The position numbers and the translations under genes are program-made. Positions 30,803 through 41,185 of a DNA stretch of 64,000 nucleotides are shown here, in pieces. Under the pieces are notes generated by a model that did no database searches, was not told the origin of the DNA, and saw only the letters and a program-made list of their open reading frames with translations. This stretch comes from Dichetophora obliterata. Lineage: Eukaryota > Arthropoda > Insecta > Diptera > Sciomyzidae. Position 1 is the stretch's first letter; the number at the start of each line of letters is the position of its first letter. The stretch covers positions 221,866,399-221,930,398 of the forward strand of contig OY986435.1 in the NCBI GenBank assembly GCA_963920525.1, written 5' to 3'.

Positions 30803-31245
30803 CTAGTATGACTTGGAAAAAAATCCATAATTAATATCATCTGTAAAAGCTATTCCATCTGCAATCCAAGATTCGATGCTCTCAGTCACTGGGATAGAAG
30901 AAGCTGGTAGCTTTGTTGAGGATTCTTCAAAATAGAATTTTTCATCGGATTCTATGTCGACCCATTCAGGTGAATCCTCATTTCTAACGCAAAGAAATTC
31001 ACCTGGTCTTTGACAGAGTACCCTTAAAGGCTGCACCCGAGCAGCACCAAGTTCTGTGTTTTTGTGTAAATGCTTTCTGAAAATTGATTTATTTAAATAG
31101 TATTTTTTATTCCGATTTATTGTAAACGATATAATACAAACTTATGGCAATTCATAGAAGTTTTAAAAACGAAATACAAGCCGCAGGTAGGACACGACCT
31201 TGAACCGATTTCTTCTTTCTGAGGACAGTACAATTCTGAGGACAG
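30803..31245 (-). CDS. Possible C2H2 zinc-finger gene fragment, two exons with a 65-bp intron
   Basis: On the minus strand a segment ending at 31142 encodes EEIGSRSCPTCGLYFVFKTS and then MNCH plus part of a Lys codon. It is followed by GTTTGT...TTTTCAG (31077-31141). Exon two (30803-31076) resumes in phase with KKHLHKNTE, completing CX2CX12H and the second histidine of a C2H2 finger. It runs on through CQRPGEFLCVRNEDSPEWVD to a stop at 30803. The rejoining of a finger across a typical fly-length intron argues for a real gene. Upstream, a TGA closes the frame at about 31250, so further exons are missing or lost. It could be host or domesticated-transposon derived. The product is not identified. 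Confidence 0.4.
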
Positions 31246-32050
31246 TACATTTCATACGGTATCTCCATTGATCAAGAACATTCAGGCCTTAACGTCAAAG
31301 CCTGTCGCAAAAGCAAAGACCCAAATTTTTCAGACGTGTGCTGAGATGGTGAAGGAATACCAAAAGGTTCCTGTGTCGAGGGAAAAGGCGGTGGAAGAAA
31401 TCGTTGAAACAAAAGTTAACCATTAATTTAGACGATCAAACATAAACATGTAAGGTTAAAAATTTTTGAAATGATTGTGTTATTAATTAGAGGTTTTTCG
31501 TCGATTTTTTAAATTTTTGGTAACGTTACAATATCTAAACACCTCCCCCCCTAAATTAGTAACGTAGTTTATGGACAGTAGAAAAGCACTTGTGCAAATT
31601 TTTGGCGTACGTATGTATATTTAGATTTTGTAACGTGCACAAGTCCTCAACTGCACTGGCAAGTGTACTGAATCGTGAATACCCCTACACATGCTATGCT
31701 TACTTGAGAGACAGAGACAAACAACACTCGCAAACAAGATGTAACTGGATATATCGCTGCACACGACATAAGACAAAAGTTAAAAAAAGCTCCAATCACT
31801 GATAACGGGTTTTGAAAGTATGTGATCACCGCAGTTACCAGTGAATTTTCAATCACGGAGACTAATCACCGGTATCAAAAAATCGCTCATCTCTAAATGA
31901 TACTGTACCCACGCGGTATTGAAATAATTTCACTCCTAGTCTAGTTGATTATTTTTAACTGACTTCAAAAAATAGGAGGTTGTCATGTTGGTTAGTTTCT
32001 TTTTTGTTTTTTTTTTTTAAATGTATGTACATCGATAACTCCTAAAGTAC
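31246..32050. other. Intergenic DNA with one protein-like stretch and a dispersed repeat piece
   Basis: A plus-strand open stretch to the stop at about 31427 translates to a complex, lysine-rich sequence (ending EKAVEEIVETKVNH) but has no start or known motif. 31515-31575 is the C-rich dispersed repeat. The rest shows nothing. Confidence 0.35.
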
Positions 32051-32109
32051 TTGCCCAATTGCCGCAATTTTTTGTCAACAGATAGAGACATTAGACGCAA
32101 AGGTGCCCG

Positions 32110-32440
32110 TCTAAAAAATAACTCGAATAATATTGGCACAAGGGTACTGAAATTAGTTACAGGGGTAGGCATAATTATGAAAATTTACGGTGAGGAAAGT
32201 ATGCGTTGTTGGACGATAGGGCGTGGTAATATAAGAAAAAACTGTATCTCAGTTAATATTGATACTAGGGTACTGGAAATTGGTACAGGGGTAGGAACAA
32301 TTATCACAAATTATGGTCAAAAACGTCGGCGTTATTCGATAAAGGGCGAGTCAATATTAGAAAAATACTGTATCTTAGTTAATATTGACAGTAGGGTACT
32401 GGAAATATGTACAGGGGTTGGAACAATTATTGTGCTTATA
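32110..32440 (+). repeat. 126-bp tandem repeat, about three copies
   Basis: AGGGTACTGRAAWT recurs at 32141, 32267 and 32393, exactly 126 bp apart. The surrounding unit is alike (TTAATATTGAYACTAGGGTA ... ACAGGGGTWGGAACAATTAT). The period is a multiple of three, and a 130-codon frame (32051-32443) runs through it with a repeated TRVLEIGTGVGTII block. The frame has no other protein feature, so I regard it as a minisatellite that happens to be open. Confidence 0.75.
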
Positions 32441-32444
32441 TAAT

Positions 32445-32985
32445 CTGCTGCAGACTTTTATAGAATAAACGCTCCGGCTTTAAAGGTTTTATATTCATGG
32501 ATAAATTAATATATTTACGATAACTAGTTTCGCCTGTGGCCGAAATTCGACCAACTTTCTGAAATTTCAATCGTTTTTTTCTAGTTCTGAGGCGATGACC
32601 TTGTTTTAAGAAAATGTGTTGTACTAAGAAAATCTTAAGTTTCAAATTAGTTAATTAATTTTGATATAAAAATAGCCGACATTTTTTAAAAATATTATCT
32701 CTAAAAACATTACCAAAAACAAAAACTTTCGTACACCGTTATTTTTCACAACCAGGTCTTTTCATACAAAAATACGTAATACTGGAAAACCTATAGTTTT
32801 CGAGATATCGTCATAGCTTTGATGTCAAAATAAAAGGAATTTTTCAGAATTTACTATGTATTTGTAAGAATTTTCACCACCACAATATATATTCACACTT
32901 GTAACATAAAAAAATGCTTATTGTAGGATATCCGTAAGAGATGGCGAAAAAGTCTGAAGTTTTTTTGGCACATCTTAACAATGTC
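32445..32985. other. AT-rich intergenic DNA
   Basis: No feature supported. Confidence 0.4.
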
Positions 32986-32988
32986 TAA

Positions 32989-33740
32989 GGCCTAGTTCAT
33001 AGTAGACGCTTTGGCTGAAGCTGATGCATAAAGCTGCTTTGTCAAGCTTTTTTTGATCATAGTGAACGCTTATTCAACGCTGCATAAAGTAGCTTACTGA
33101 GCTTATTGGTGTTCATAGTGCGCGCTTTATGCTTGTGGCTGATATGCTTTGTTTTCATTTGTCTCTTTGGAAAATATTGCCTTCAATTGCGTTTTGCAAA
33201 GTAAATTTTTTTGTTTAATGAGTATGTAGATTCGCGATGATCACCAATAAACCAATAACAAACACAAGTTCAAAGGAACTTGAAAATACAAAGCATAACA
33301 ACGGTGGAAAGTTCAGCACAAAAAGTACCCAAGAAGTAAGCAAGAACAACGAAAACTATGTAAACAAACGAGATAGAATACACAAGTGCATACAACTGAA
33401 AAGCACCACAAAAGGACCACAACGCAACAACAACACAACAACGGTTAAAACTTCAGCACAGAAAAAATCAACAAAAATATTGTTAACAGGCAAAATAGAT
33501 AAACATGTGCCTAATAGCATTTTAAAAATGCTCTTCAACAAAGTATAAAAAACAAAATTATTTTTCTGTGTGAGCAAGCGAGATGGAAATATAAGCGCTA
33601 AAAAGCATTTGAAATTAAGCTTTGTGCTAGCTTTGTGCTGGCACTATAAACACTTTGAGCTTTTTCCATATGATTATACACAAAGCGTTTTTCAGCTAAA
33701 CCTCTCGGCTAAGCTAAAAGCGTTTACTATGAACGCAGCC
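32989..33740. mobile_element. PIF/Harbinger-like MITE (752 bp, TSD TAA)
   Basis: Ends: GGCCTAGTTCATAGTAGACG on the left, GGCTGCGTTCATAGTAAACG on the right complement, continuing for about 38 bp. TAA lies outside both ends (32986-32988 and 33741-33743). GG-initial termini and a 3-bp TAA duplication fit PIF/Harbinger. An internal 103-codon plus-strand frame (33237-33548) is Lys/Asn/Thr-rich and matches nothing I recognise. Confidence 0.7.
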
Positions 33741-33814
33741 TAAAGGTCCCTTTTACATCATGATTTTCTATCTCTTACAGTTTTGCCTTTATTTAATAAA
33801 TGCTCTTTTTACGC

Positions 33815-34885
33815 TCATATTTCAGGTCGAAGGTCACTAATTTAAAATGTAATTATATTGTGCAGCCAGACCTTTCATCTGATACCTCGTTAACTATTCT
33901 ACCTCTTCTTAGCCCTGAGATTCCTTACTAAAATTAATATAAAATTTCAACGTTAATATTTCGGCTCAGCGGTCATCAATTTAAAATCTAACATGATTCG
34001 ACACATCTATGGTGCAGTACCTTCCGAATGATATAAGTTGCATTGCCCTTATTCTAAAATAAATATCAAAAAAGTGTACGACAACATTTGATGTTTGCGT
34101 ATTAATATTGACCAGTATCGCCAGTGGTCGAAAATCGACCAATTGCCTGAAAAGCAGTGAACAAAAATTAACACTAACTTTTCGTATGTTAAGGCACTGT
34201 ACAGTAGATTTGAAACAGAAATCATAACATTAAAGATGCATAGCGTAGATAACAGTACTGGTTTACCATTTTTGTAGCGGTGAAGTTTGTGTATTTGTAC
34301 TCAAACAAATACACTAACCCTTTACTATTGCAGCATAAAAATGAACACGAACTTAGCCATTCCATAGGGTCACTGGAAGAACTGCTTTGAAAAAGTTTGT
34401 CCAACGGAGTTTATATCCTTTCTGAATTAACATCGAGAAGAGTCATAGGTGTTATTGCCCTTGAGGTGATTATTAGAGGAGCAAAATGCATAAGATGGTC
34501 CCCTATCATGTTTTCATCTTAAACAAGCAGCCTAACCAAAAAACATTTTAATGTCGACTCTAAATTTAGTGTGAGCTTTTCTGACATTATTTCTATAGAA
34601 TTTGTTGTCAAAAAGCTTACACTAAATTTAGAGTTCGACATTAAAATGTTTTTTGGTTAGGCTGAATACTTTTAAACACCTCATGGCTTAACATTTTTCG
34701 AAAAGCAAAATTAATTTTTTTTTTTTACTCTCATATTTCGGATCATAGGTCACCAGTTCATATTTGTTTCATCTTATTTGTGCAACAGTACCTTTTAAAT
34801 GCTAAATGATATGATTTGTTCCTCTCCATTTATAATAAATACTAAAGAATGTACGACAGCTTTCGTTTTTCATGGTATGAAAATA
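33815..34885. repeat. Diverged ~140-bp repeats (at least three)
   Basis: The order CTCATATTTCRGRTCRWAGGTCAC ... TGTGCAGTACCTTTC ... ATGTACGACARCWTT appears near 33820-33950, 33955-34100 and 34725-34885, with the intervening sequence strongly diverged. Similar wording is seen near 32715-32760. It is probably an old minisatellite interrupted by the 32989-33740 MITE and the 34528-34664 hairpin. Confidence 0.45.
34528..34664. repeat. Near-perfect hairpin, 53-bp arms, 137 bp
   Basis: CAGCCTAACCAAAAAACATT at 34528 and onward is the inverse complement of the segment ending at 34664. About 53 bases pair on each side with only one or two irregularities, and the loop is about 30 bases. It looks like a very young miniature foldback element. 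Transcribed, it would make a long double-stranded stem. Confidence 0.8.
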
Positions 34886-36428
34886 TATAGATATTAAGGA
34901 ATTTTTTTTACCAAAATTATCTTGGTAGCTGTATAACTTTATAAAAAATATAAAAACAACATTTTGAAACAATTAATTTTCACCAAAAATATCCAGGCTT
35001 AAGCCCATGATTAGTACTCACAGAAACTGTTTATTAAGTTTTGTGTCAAAATGAAGTAATTTTTGCAAATAAATGATATATCAAATGAAAGAGTGTGAGA
35101 AATTTAAATTTAAAAAACAAAGAAAGAAAAAAAAATAGATGAGTCGTGGACATACGATAGAAGCGAAGCTTTTTCACAGTTTCATAGATTTGTTAATTTA
35201 TTAGATTTTTATAATAAAATTCAAAAATTTAAAATAACATCAAATTAATTAAAAAAAGACAAGTTATAATCACAGCAGTAGATTGTATTGTAATACAATC
35301 TTAACATATCATTATTATTTTATTACGCCGTCAGCCACTCTATTCACTGCAAAAAAACTAGCTCTAAATTTTCGATTTTTAAAATCTGCAGTCCGTTTAG
35401 CTAAGGAAAAATTAAAAAAGCATAGAACATTTTAAAATCCTTTTGTCCTGTTTTGATTTTTGGACAGCACTTTAGTAGCACTATATTTCTTGCATCTTCG
35501 GCATAAACTACTACACATAAATTAGAATTATATGAAAACTATAAAATACTATGCAAGGGTACATATAACAAATTTTAATAAATGCACTTTTATATTTTTT
35601 AAGCCGATTTCCTTAATGTACTCATATCTACGCCAGATATTTTTTTTTGTTATCCTCTGTTGTACATATGGAGTGGGTAATGGTTTGCCAACTCATAATT
35701 CCTTAACTTTTTGCTACGGTTTATATTTTTTATTGTCATTTTACTGCAACTTTTTGCTGAATAGCATCGAAATCGTCAGCACATTTAGCCAGGAATTCGT
35801 CACACTAAATATTCCCAAAACATTTGAATTTTTCATGAGTTCTAAAAGCTTTACTTGGGTTCGTTCCTATTACTGATGGTTAGACTGCAAGTGTATTGTA
35901 TTTGCTTTTTGTCTTCTTGTTCTTGTCTGTTCTTCAGGCATTTAAGTTTGAGAATGAAGGAAATTTATAAAATGCTGTTGTATAGATAAGTTTGCAATAT
36001 CATTCGTAAAAGTCACCTCATAATATGCCAAAAATGTTTACGTACTTTTAGGCAATTCAAAAAAATATATGCTGGTAAAACTATTTATAGAGAACAACTT
36101 TTTTTTTATAAAATATCAAAGAACCAAGGCATGCGCCTTATACAAGCAAGGTTTTGTCTTTGACCTGAAAGGAAAATGATAGATTATTTAGAGGATCTCA
36201 TTGGAAACCATACATAAATTATTGATTAGGCGAATCAAACGTGAAAGACAATTTGAATTGCTTCTAACCGAGGCGTGTGTTATGCCTTAACCTCGTCGAG
36301 CATTTCTACAGCCCTTAGTTCTTCCTGTCCTTTTTAATTCCAAATTTTCCACACTTTAGTTGTGGATTTTTTTTTAGTTCTCCATAATTCTTAAATATAT
36401 GAAAGAACAAAGAAAGTGAAAAGAACCA
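34886..36428. other. AT-rich intergenic DNA
   Basis: The longest frame (35532-35876, plus) is hydrophobic and AT-driven without an identifiable family. A 20-bp near-palindrome GATTGTATTGTAATACAATC lies at 35281-35300. Confidence 0.35.
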
Positions 36429-36501
36429 TGCCCGAGCCCGGATTCGAACCAGGGACCTCTGGGTTTATAGTCACACGCACTCTCCACTAGACTACAAAGG
36501 C
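36429..36501 (-). tRNA. tRNA-like sequence, probably a pseudogene (Glu-type A/B boxes)
   Basis: Exactly 73 bases on the minus strand, with an A-box TAGTCTAGTGG, a perfect B-box GGTTCGAATCC and a T-arm CCTGG/CCGGG. The acceptor 3' strand CTCGGGC pairs with only five of seven 5' bases. The anticodon loop would be CTATAAA, with the conserved T33, but the anticodon stem pairs badly. A TTTT pol III terminator follows six bases after the 3' end. The A-box region reads like tRNA-Glu. The poor stems argue for a pseudogene or a tRNA-derived SINE head. Confidence 0.5.
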
Positions 36502-37984
36502 CGACAACTTGACTCAAACTTGACATTTGGGCTCCTTACGTCTTTAGTCGGGACATAGGTTAGTTTTTATCACAGAATTCTTTAAAAAACAGCTCTGTGA
36601 TCAGCTTAAAAAATGGAAAATGAAAACAATAAGAGTCGTTGAAGAGGATAAAGTTAAGTTCTCCTGGGACTTACCCTAAGTAGCAACCTTGTATGGAATT
36701 CTTATATAAAGGTTTATAAATTCAAAAAGGAGCTCACTGTTCACACCAAGTTTTTTTATATATATATGTCTATAGTCTATTCACACTTGATATATATGAT
36801 GATGTGCTGGGCCTCGTCTTTGTATTTTTAAAAAATTGTAAAATTTAATTGTCATTATAAATCATAACCTTATATCAAAGATTATATGGTATAAAGATGT
36901 GCCACGTAGAACATTAAAAAGTAACAAATATTTTTCAGATCAATACGTAAGCTTTTGTGAGCGCGATGAAAAAGCTTTCTTGAGAGAAAAGTTTCCAACG
37001 TTTGCATGCACATTCTCTCTGCAATGCTCTTTCTCTCGTCACTCCACAATGCTTCACAGCATAGATCACCACTGCATGGTTTCTCATAGCTAGCGAGAGT
37101 TGAGAAATTTTATGTTGTAATTGTTTTTTCCATTGTTGTTGTTGTTGGAACCAAGCAATTGTGATCTCTGCTTGACAGCAACAAATGTTTTTGTTTGTTT
37201 GCATTATTTTCATGATGATTTCCTTATTTTGTGCGAAGCAGATTTTCTTATTCACTGCTTGCTATTAATATTGACTATTTTTGATTGAATCAGCCAGAGC
37301 AGTAAAATCTGCATATACATTCAGAATCTTAAGGAAAACTGAATAACGACATACAAATCCATCCAATGAATTCAAAATTGTTTATAAATAAAATTTTTAA
37401 TTAACATTGATATTTAAAAAATTGATTAGTAATTAATTTCAATTATTTTTTTCGTTATTCAGAATAATTAATTATTTTTTTATTTATATGAACGCCATTT
37501 ACAACGAATGCAATTCAAAAATAATTTCAAATTTTTCAAAAACTAATTTTTTGTGCATTATTATTTCTTGATTCATTGCCTATTCATGTGTTATTCATTA
37601 TTAATTTTATAGTCATTATTAATTTTTTATTTATTATTAATTTGGTTCATTATTCAAAAGTGAATAACAAGATTTTTTTTCATTTTAGTTATTATTCAAA
37701 AGTGAATGAAAACTTAGAAATGAATACGAAATTTATAATAAATAAAAAATTAATAATGAATTAAAATATAATAATGAATAAAAAATTAATTGCGAACATT
37801 TTATTCATAAAATTGTAGTGAATAACAAAATGTTTTATTCATTATATTTTTTATTTAAAAGTGAATAACAAATTAATAACAGTGGTAAACAATTTGATAA
37901 AAAAGTTTGCGCGCTGAAAACGACATTGCTAGTTCGATAAAGTATTTTTTCTAGATAATAGAAATCATTAAGACTTTTCCAGGT
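36502..37984. other. Very AT-rich intergenic DNA
   Basis: 37440-37870 is low-complexity sequence built from ATTATTCA / TGAATAAT, TTATTAATT and AAAAGTGAATAAC words on both strands. No gene seen. Confidence 0.45.
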
Positions 37985-39130
37985 TGGTTCGAATTTTTTT
38001 TAGAAGAATTTTCGACTTTTTTGAGTTTTGAAAAATATTTCCCCACTTATGATCCTATAAATCAAAAAGTATTAATTTATTTTACAAGATTTATAAATAT
38101 TTACAAGTGAGACATTTATACCTTTTATTTAAGCTATTATTTATACGATTATTTGTACGATTTTTGTCGACATTTTTTTAATACTACATTTGCGAAAGAG
38201 TTTAAAATATAGCATTTATTTAACATTTCCCCCATATTAAAGTGCGCAAAAATATGACTTCGATACCTATATATTTTGGATTTATTTTTACTTTGTTGTT
38301 AAAAAAATATTTCAACGAAAATATTAAGGTAAAAAGTATTATTGTAGCAGGTTGGATATTTACGTATTTCGGTTTTAGTAAAAATACTCAAAATTACCTC
38401 CATCAAAGTGGACGTGGTGAGTTCGTACTAAACAAATTCTTCAGACTTTAAAAACCCAATTATCATATATGTAACTTAGGATTTTGTTTGCAAACAATGT
38501 TCTTAGCGTTTTAAGCTAAATTTCAAAATTCCTAAACCGCAATTTTGCGTTATAATAGGATTTGCAATACTGTAAACTCTTTGAAATGAGTAAAATAACA
38601 GAAATAACGCAATCAAAACAAAACAACGAAATCTTCGCGCTTCTATAAATAACTAGCCGAGACACTGTGTGTTGCTACCACGCCCCCGTTGCCAAACGCC
38701 CATAACATGCTATCAAATCAAAATTCAATATCAAAAATTTCAGTTGTGTGGGAGGGGTCACGCCCTCTTGCCTAACGCTCATAAAATGTTATCAGTGAAA
38801 CGTTTAAATTGTGGTCGAATACCGAATTCTGAGGCTTTGCCAAATATAATTATGAAGCTATCATATATCGTATATTTGGCCTGTATAGGAGGTAATTTTG
38901 AGTATTAACCATATTTTTTAAACTCTTTCACAAATGTAGTATTTAGAAAACTTATACAAAAATCATTAGATCAATACAAATGATAGCTTAAATGAAAGAT
39001 ATAAACGTCTTATTTGCAAAAATGTATAAATTTTTTAATATGAAAAAATACTTTTGAAGTTATAGGATCATAACTGGGGACATATTTTTCAAAACATAAA
39101 AAAATCGAAAAATCTTTGAAAATTCTTCAA
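37985..39130. repeat. Long inverted repeat, ~220-bp diverged arms
   Basis: 37985-38210 matches the complement of about 38925-39130. Shared words in order include TTTTGAAAAATAT, CCCCA, TTATGATCCTATAA, AAAAGTAT, TTTAAGCTAT, AATACTACATTTG and GAAAGAGTTTAAA. A further piece, ACTCAAAATTACCTCC, occurs at 38388-38404 and inverted at about 38889-38905, showing that the left arm was interrupted. The spacer carries CACGCCCCCGTTGCC / CACGCCCTCTTGCC motifs related to those in 50.4-52.7 kb. It is probably a decayed foldback or DNA element. Confidence 0.55.
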
Positions 39131-40629
39131 TTCTTTTCGAATTGCATTCGTTCTATAATACTCATACAATTTAACACAAAGTCTATATTAATAAAACTTA
39201 TTTTCTGGTTTGTTTATTTAATTGACATTTATACAAATCTAAATGGCTTAATGGACTTCACTCAATTTAAGTACACATACTGTGTGCATCCTAGATTAGA
39301 TTGTTGCATAGTTAGTTTTGATCACGCTCATTCCATCCATTTTAACTTACGTACATTTTGATATTGAAAATCTTTCTTGAAAAAAATTTTTGCAAATTAA
39401 GTTTAAAAAATTTCAGTAATTTTAATACCAAAAACATTCACATATCTTTAGAATTTCAGAAATTTTTGGTACAACATAAAACATCGTTCCCCAAGAATGA
39501 GAAAAACGGCATGAAAACCAAAACTTTGACTTTCGATGCAAATATATTCGCTATTTTTAAATATATTTAATTAAAATTTTTTTAAACAAAGTTTTAATAA
39601 AAGCGCTTTACAAAAATAGTTTCAACTGTAGCGTTAGGTTAGTGAATATATCCTTTATTTTTTTTCAAAACCTGTCCAAAATATTTAATTTTTACTAAAA
39701 AAATTATTAAAAAAATGTTTTTGTTGTATAAATAAGAACAATCGAAAATTGCATTTCTGAGTACTTTTCATATAGTAAAGCATGTATTTGCAATAATATA
39801 TTAAAAATATGTAAATACAATTAGTTAAATAAAAAAATTTCCCGCAAAAAAACAACTTAAAAAATATTGCTTACAACATTATTCGCGGCTAAGCTTCAAC
39901 TGATGGAATCGCAATTACAATAATATAACACCAAAAATATCATGTGGCAAAACGGCAAAAAAACCAAGTCAACACACAAAATATACCCAGATTAAGTCAT
40001 CTTTATGATATTATATTCTTGAAATTATATAACAAAAAGATAAGAGATAATGCAAAAAATATAATAACTTTAAATTATATAATGCTCGTAGGGTAGTTTA
40101 GTAAAAAAATTGCCTACATTTTTTAAGTAAAACCTAATAAAATTCTGCTACATTTTGTTGGCAGCTACATCGTTTATTCAGATGCTTCGTGCATCAAATC
40201 TTTACATATCATTTCTTTTGCTTTTCAATATTATGCTCACATTTGCTCACATTCTCGCTTACTTATTCTCTCGCTCTCAAAAACTTTAAATCGTTCGCTC
40301 GCTGACTCTCATAAAGCTTTTGTGTGGATTTATGATAAATCCACATTCAAATTTTACTGTGCCAATTGCTTGTATGGCGGTGGCACATCTTTCTATTATA
40401 TTATCTGTGCTTATATGTTACTGCGCTTGCCATAAGACTTCATAAGACTGCGTCTTGTTAGAACAGTCGTAGCACAATGAACAAACAAATAAAGCAGTTT
40501 TCGTGCTACCATCACTTTATCCTAGCCAACAACTTCATGTGTAGGAGTTTAAAAATGTCTAATCCCTAGATGTAATCTATCTATACTCTATCTGATACTG
40601 CAAGTTTTTAAGTGCATAAGAAGTATAAA
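39131..40629. other. AT-rich intergenic DNA
   Basis: No supported feature on either strand. Confidence 0.4.
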
Positions 40630-40815
40630 CTATAATACAACACATCTAAATCAACATAGACAAGTATTCCGTACTAGAAACATAAATAACTTAGTTGTAG
40701 CGAGATGCAGTCGAGAGGTCACAGAACAACGCTACTTATGTGCAGGTCTTAGGGCCTATAGAAATTTACCAGAACTAATTAAAAATGATAATAAAGGTAA
40801 AAAATTATCCGCTTG
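40630..40815 (+). pseudogene. Non-LTR retrotransposon C-terminal remnant
   Basis: One frame reads NNLVVARCSREVTEQRYLCA and then GLRAYRNLPELIKND. This resembles the C-terminal tail of many LINE ORF2 proteins, where a YNTR/R..R..-type block precedes G...WN.LP..I. No RT sequence is left nearby. The match is short. Confidence 0.4.
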
Positions 40816-41185
40816 TGTGGCACCGAAAATATTCTCTTATCTTGAAAACTATAGAAAGTCCTTGCACAATAAAATTTTGAATAAGTTTGTAATCTTATTT
40901 CAAAAAAGGCCCAACACCTTTTTGATTCTTCCAAAAACGGTGCAAAAGTAGTTTTTGTCGTAAAAACAATAATAACTGAAAATTGCATTTTGTATACTCT
41001 TTTATATGAGGTATCATTTTTAAGAAAAAACTCTTTCTGTTTGCCATAAAACTTGATGCTCTATTTAGAAAAATGTGATAGTACCCCCTTTGATTTTTTA
41101 TAAGTATTAATAAATGCTTAGCCTTCAAGAATAAATTTTGAATTTTTGTAAAATTTTGAAGTAACTTTAAATTAGAATTTTGAAT

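Noticed and set aside
31246..31427. Plus-strand protein-like stretch ending EKAVEEIVETKVNH
   Set aside because: No start, no motif, and it lies upstream of a better-supported minus-strand zinc-finger exon; left as unexplained.
32051..32443. 130-codon frame with repeated GTRVLEIGTGVGTII block
   Set aside because: It spans a 126-bp minisatellite whose period happens to be divisible by three; no other protein feature.
33237..33548. 103-codon frame inside the 32989-33740 MITE
   Set aside because: Low-complexity Lys/Asn/Thr composition and no transposase or DNA-binding motif recognised.
35532..35876. 114-codon hydrophobic plus-strand frame, at first resembling a chemoreceptor fragment
   Set aside because: No recognisable receptor motif, no splice signals noted, and composition explained by AT-rich DNA.
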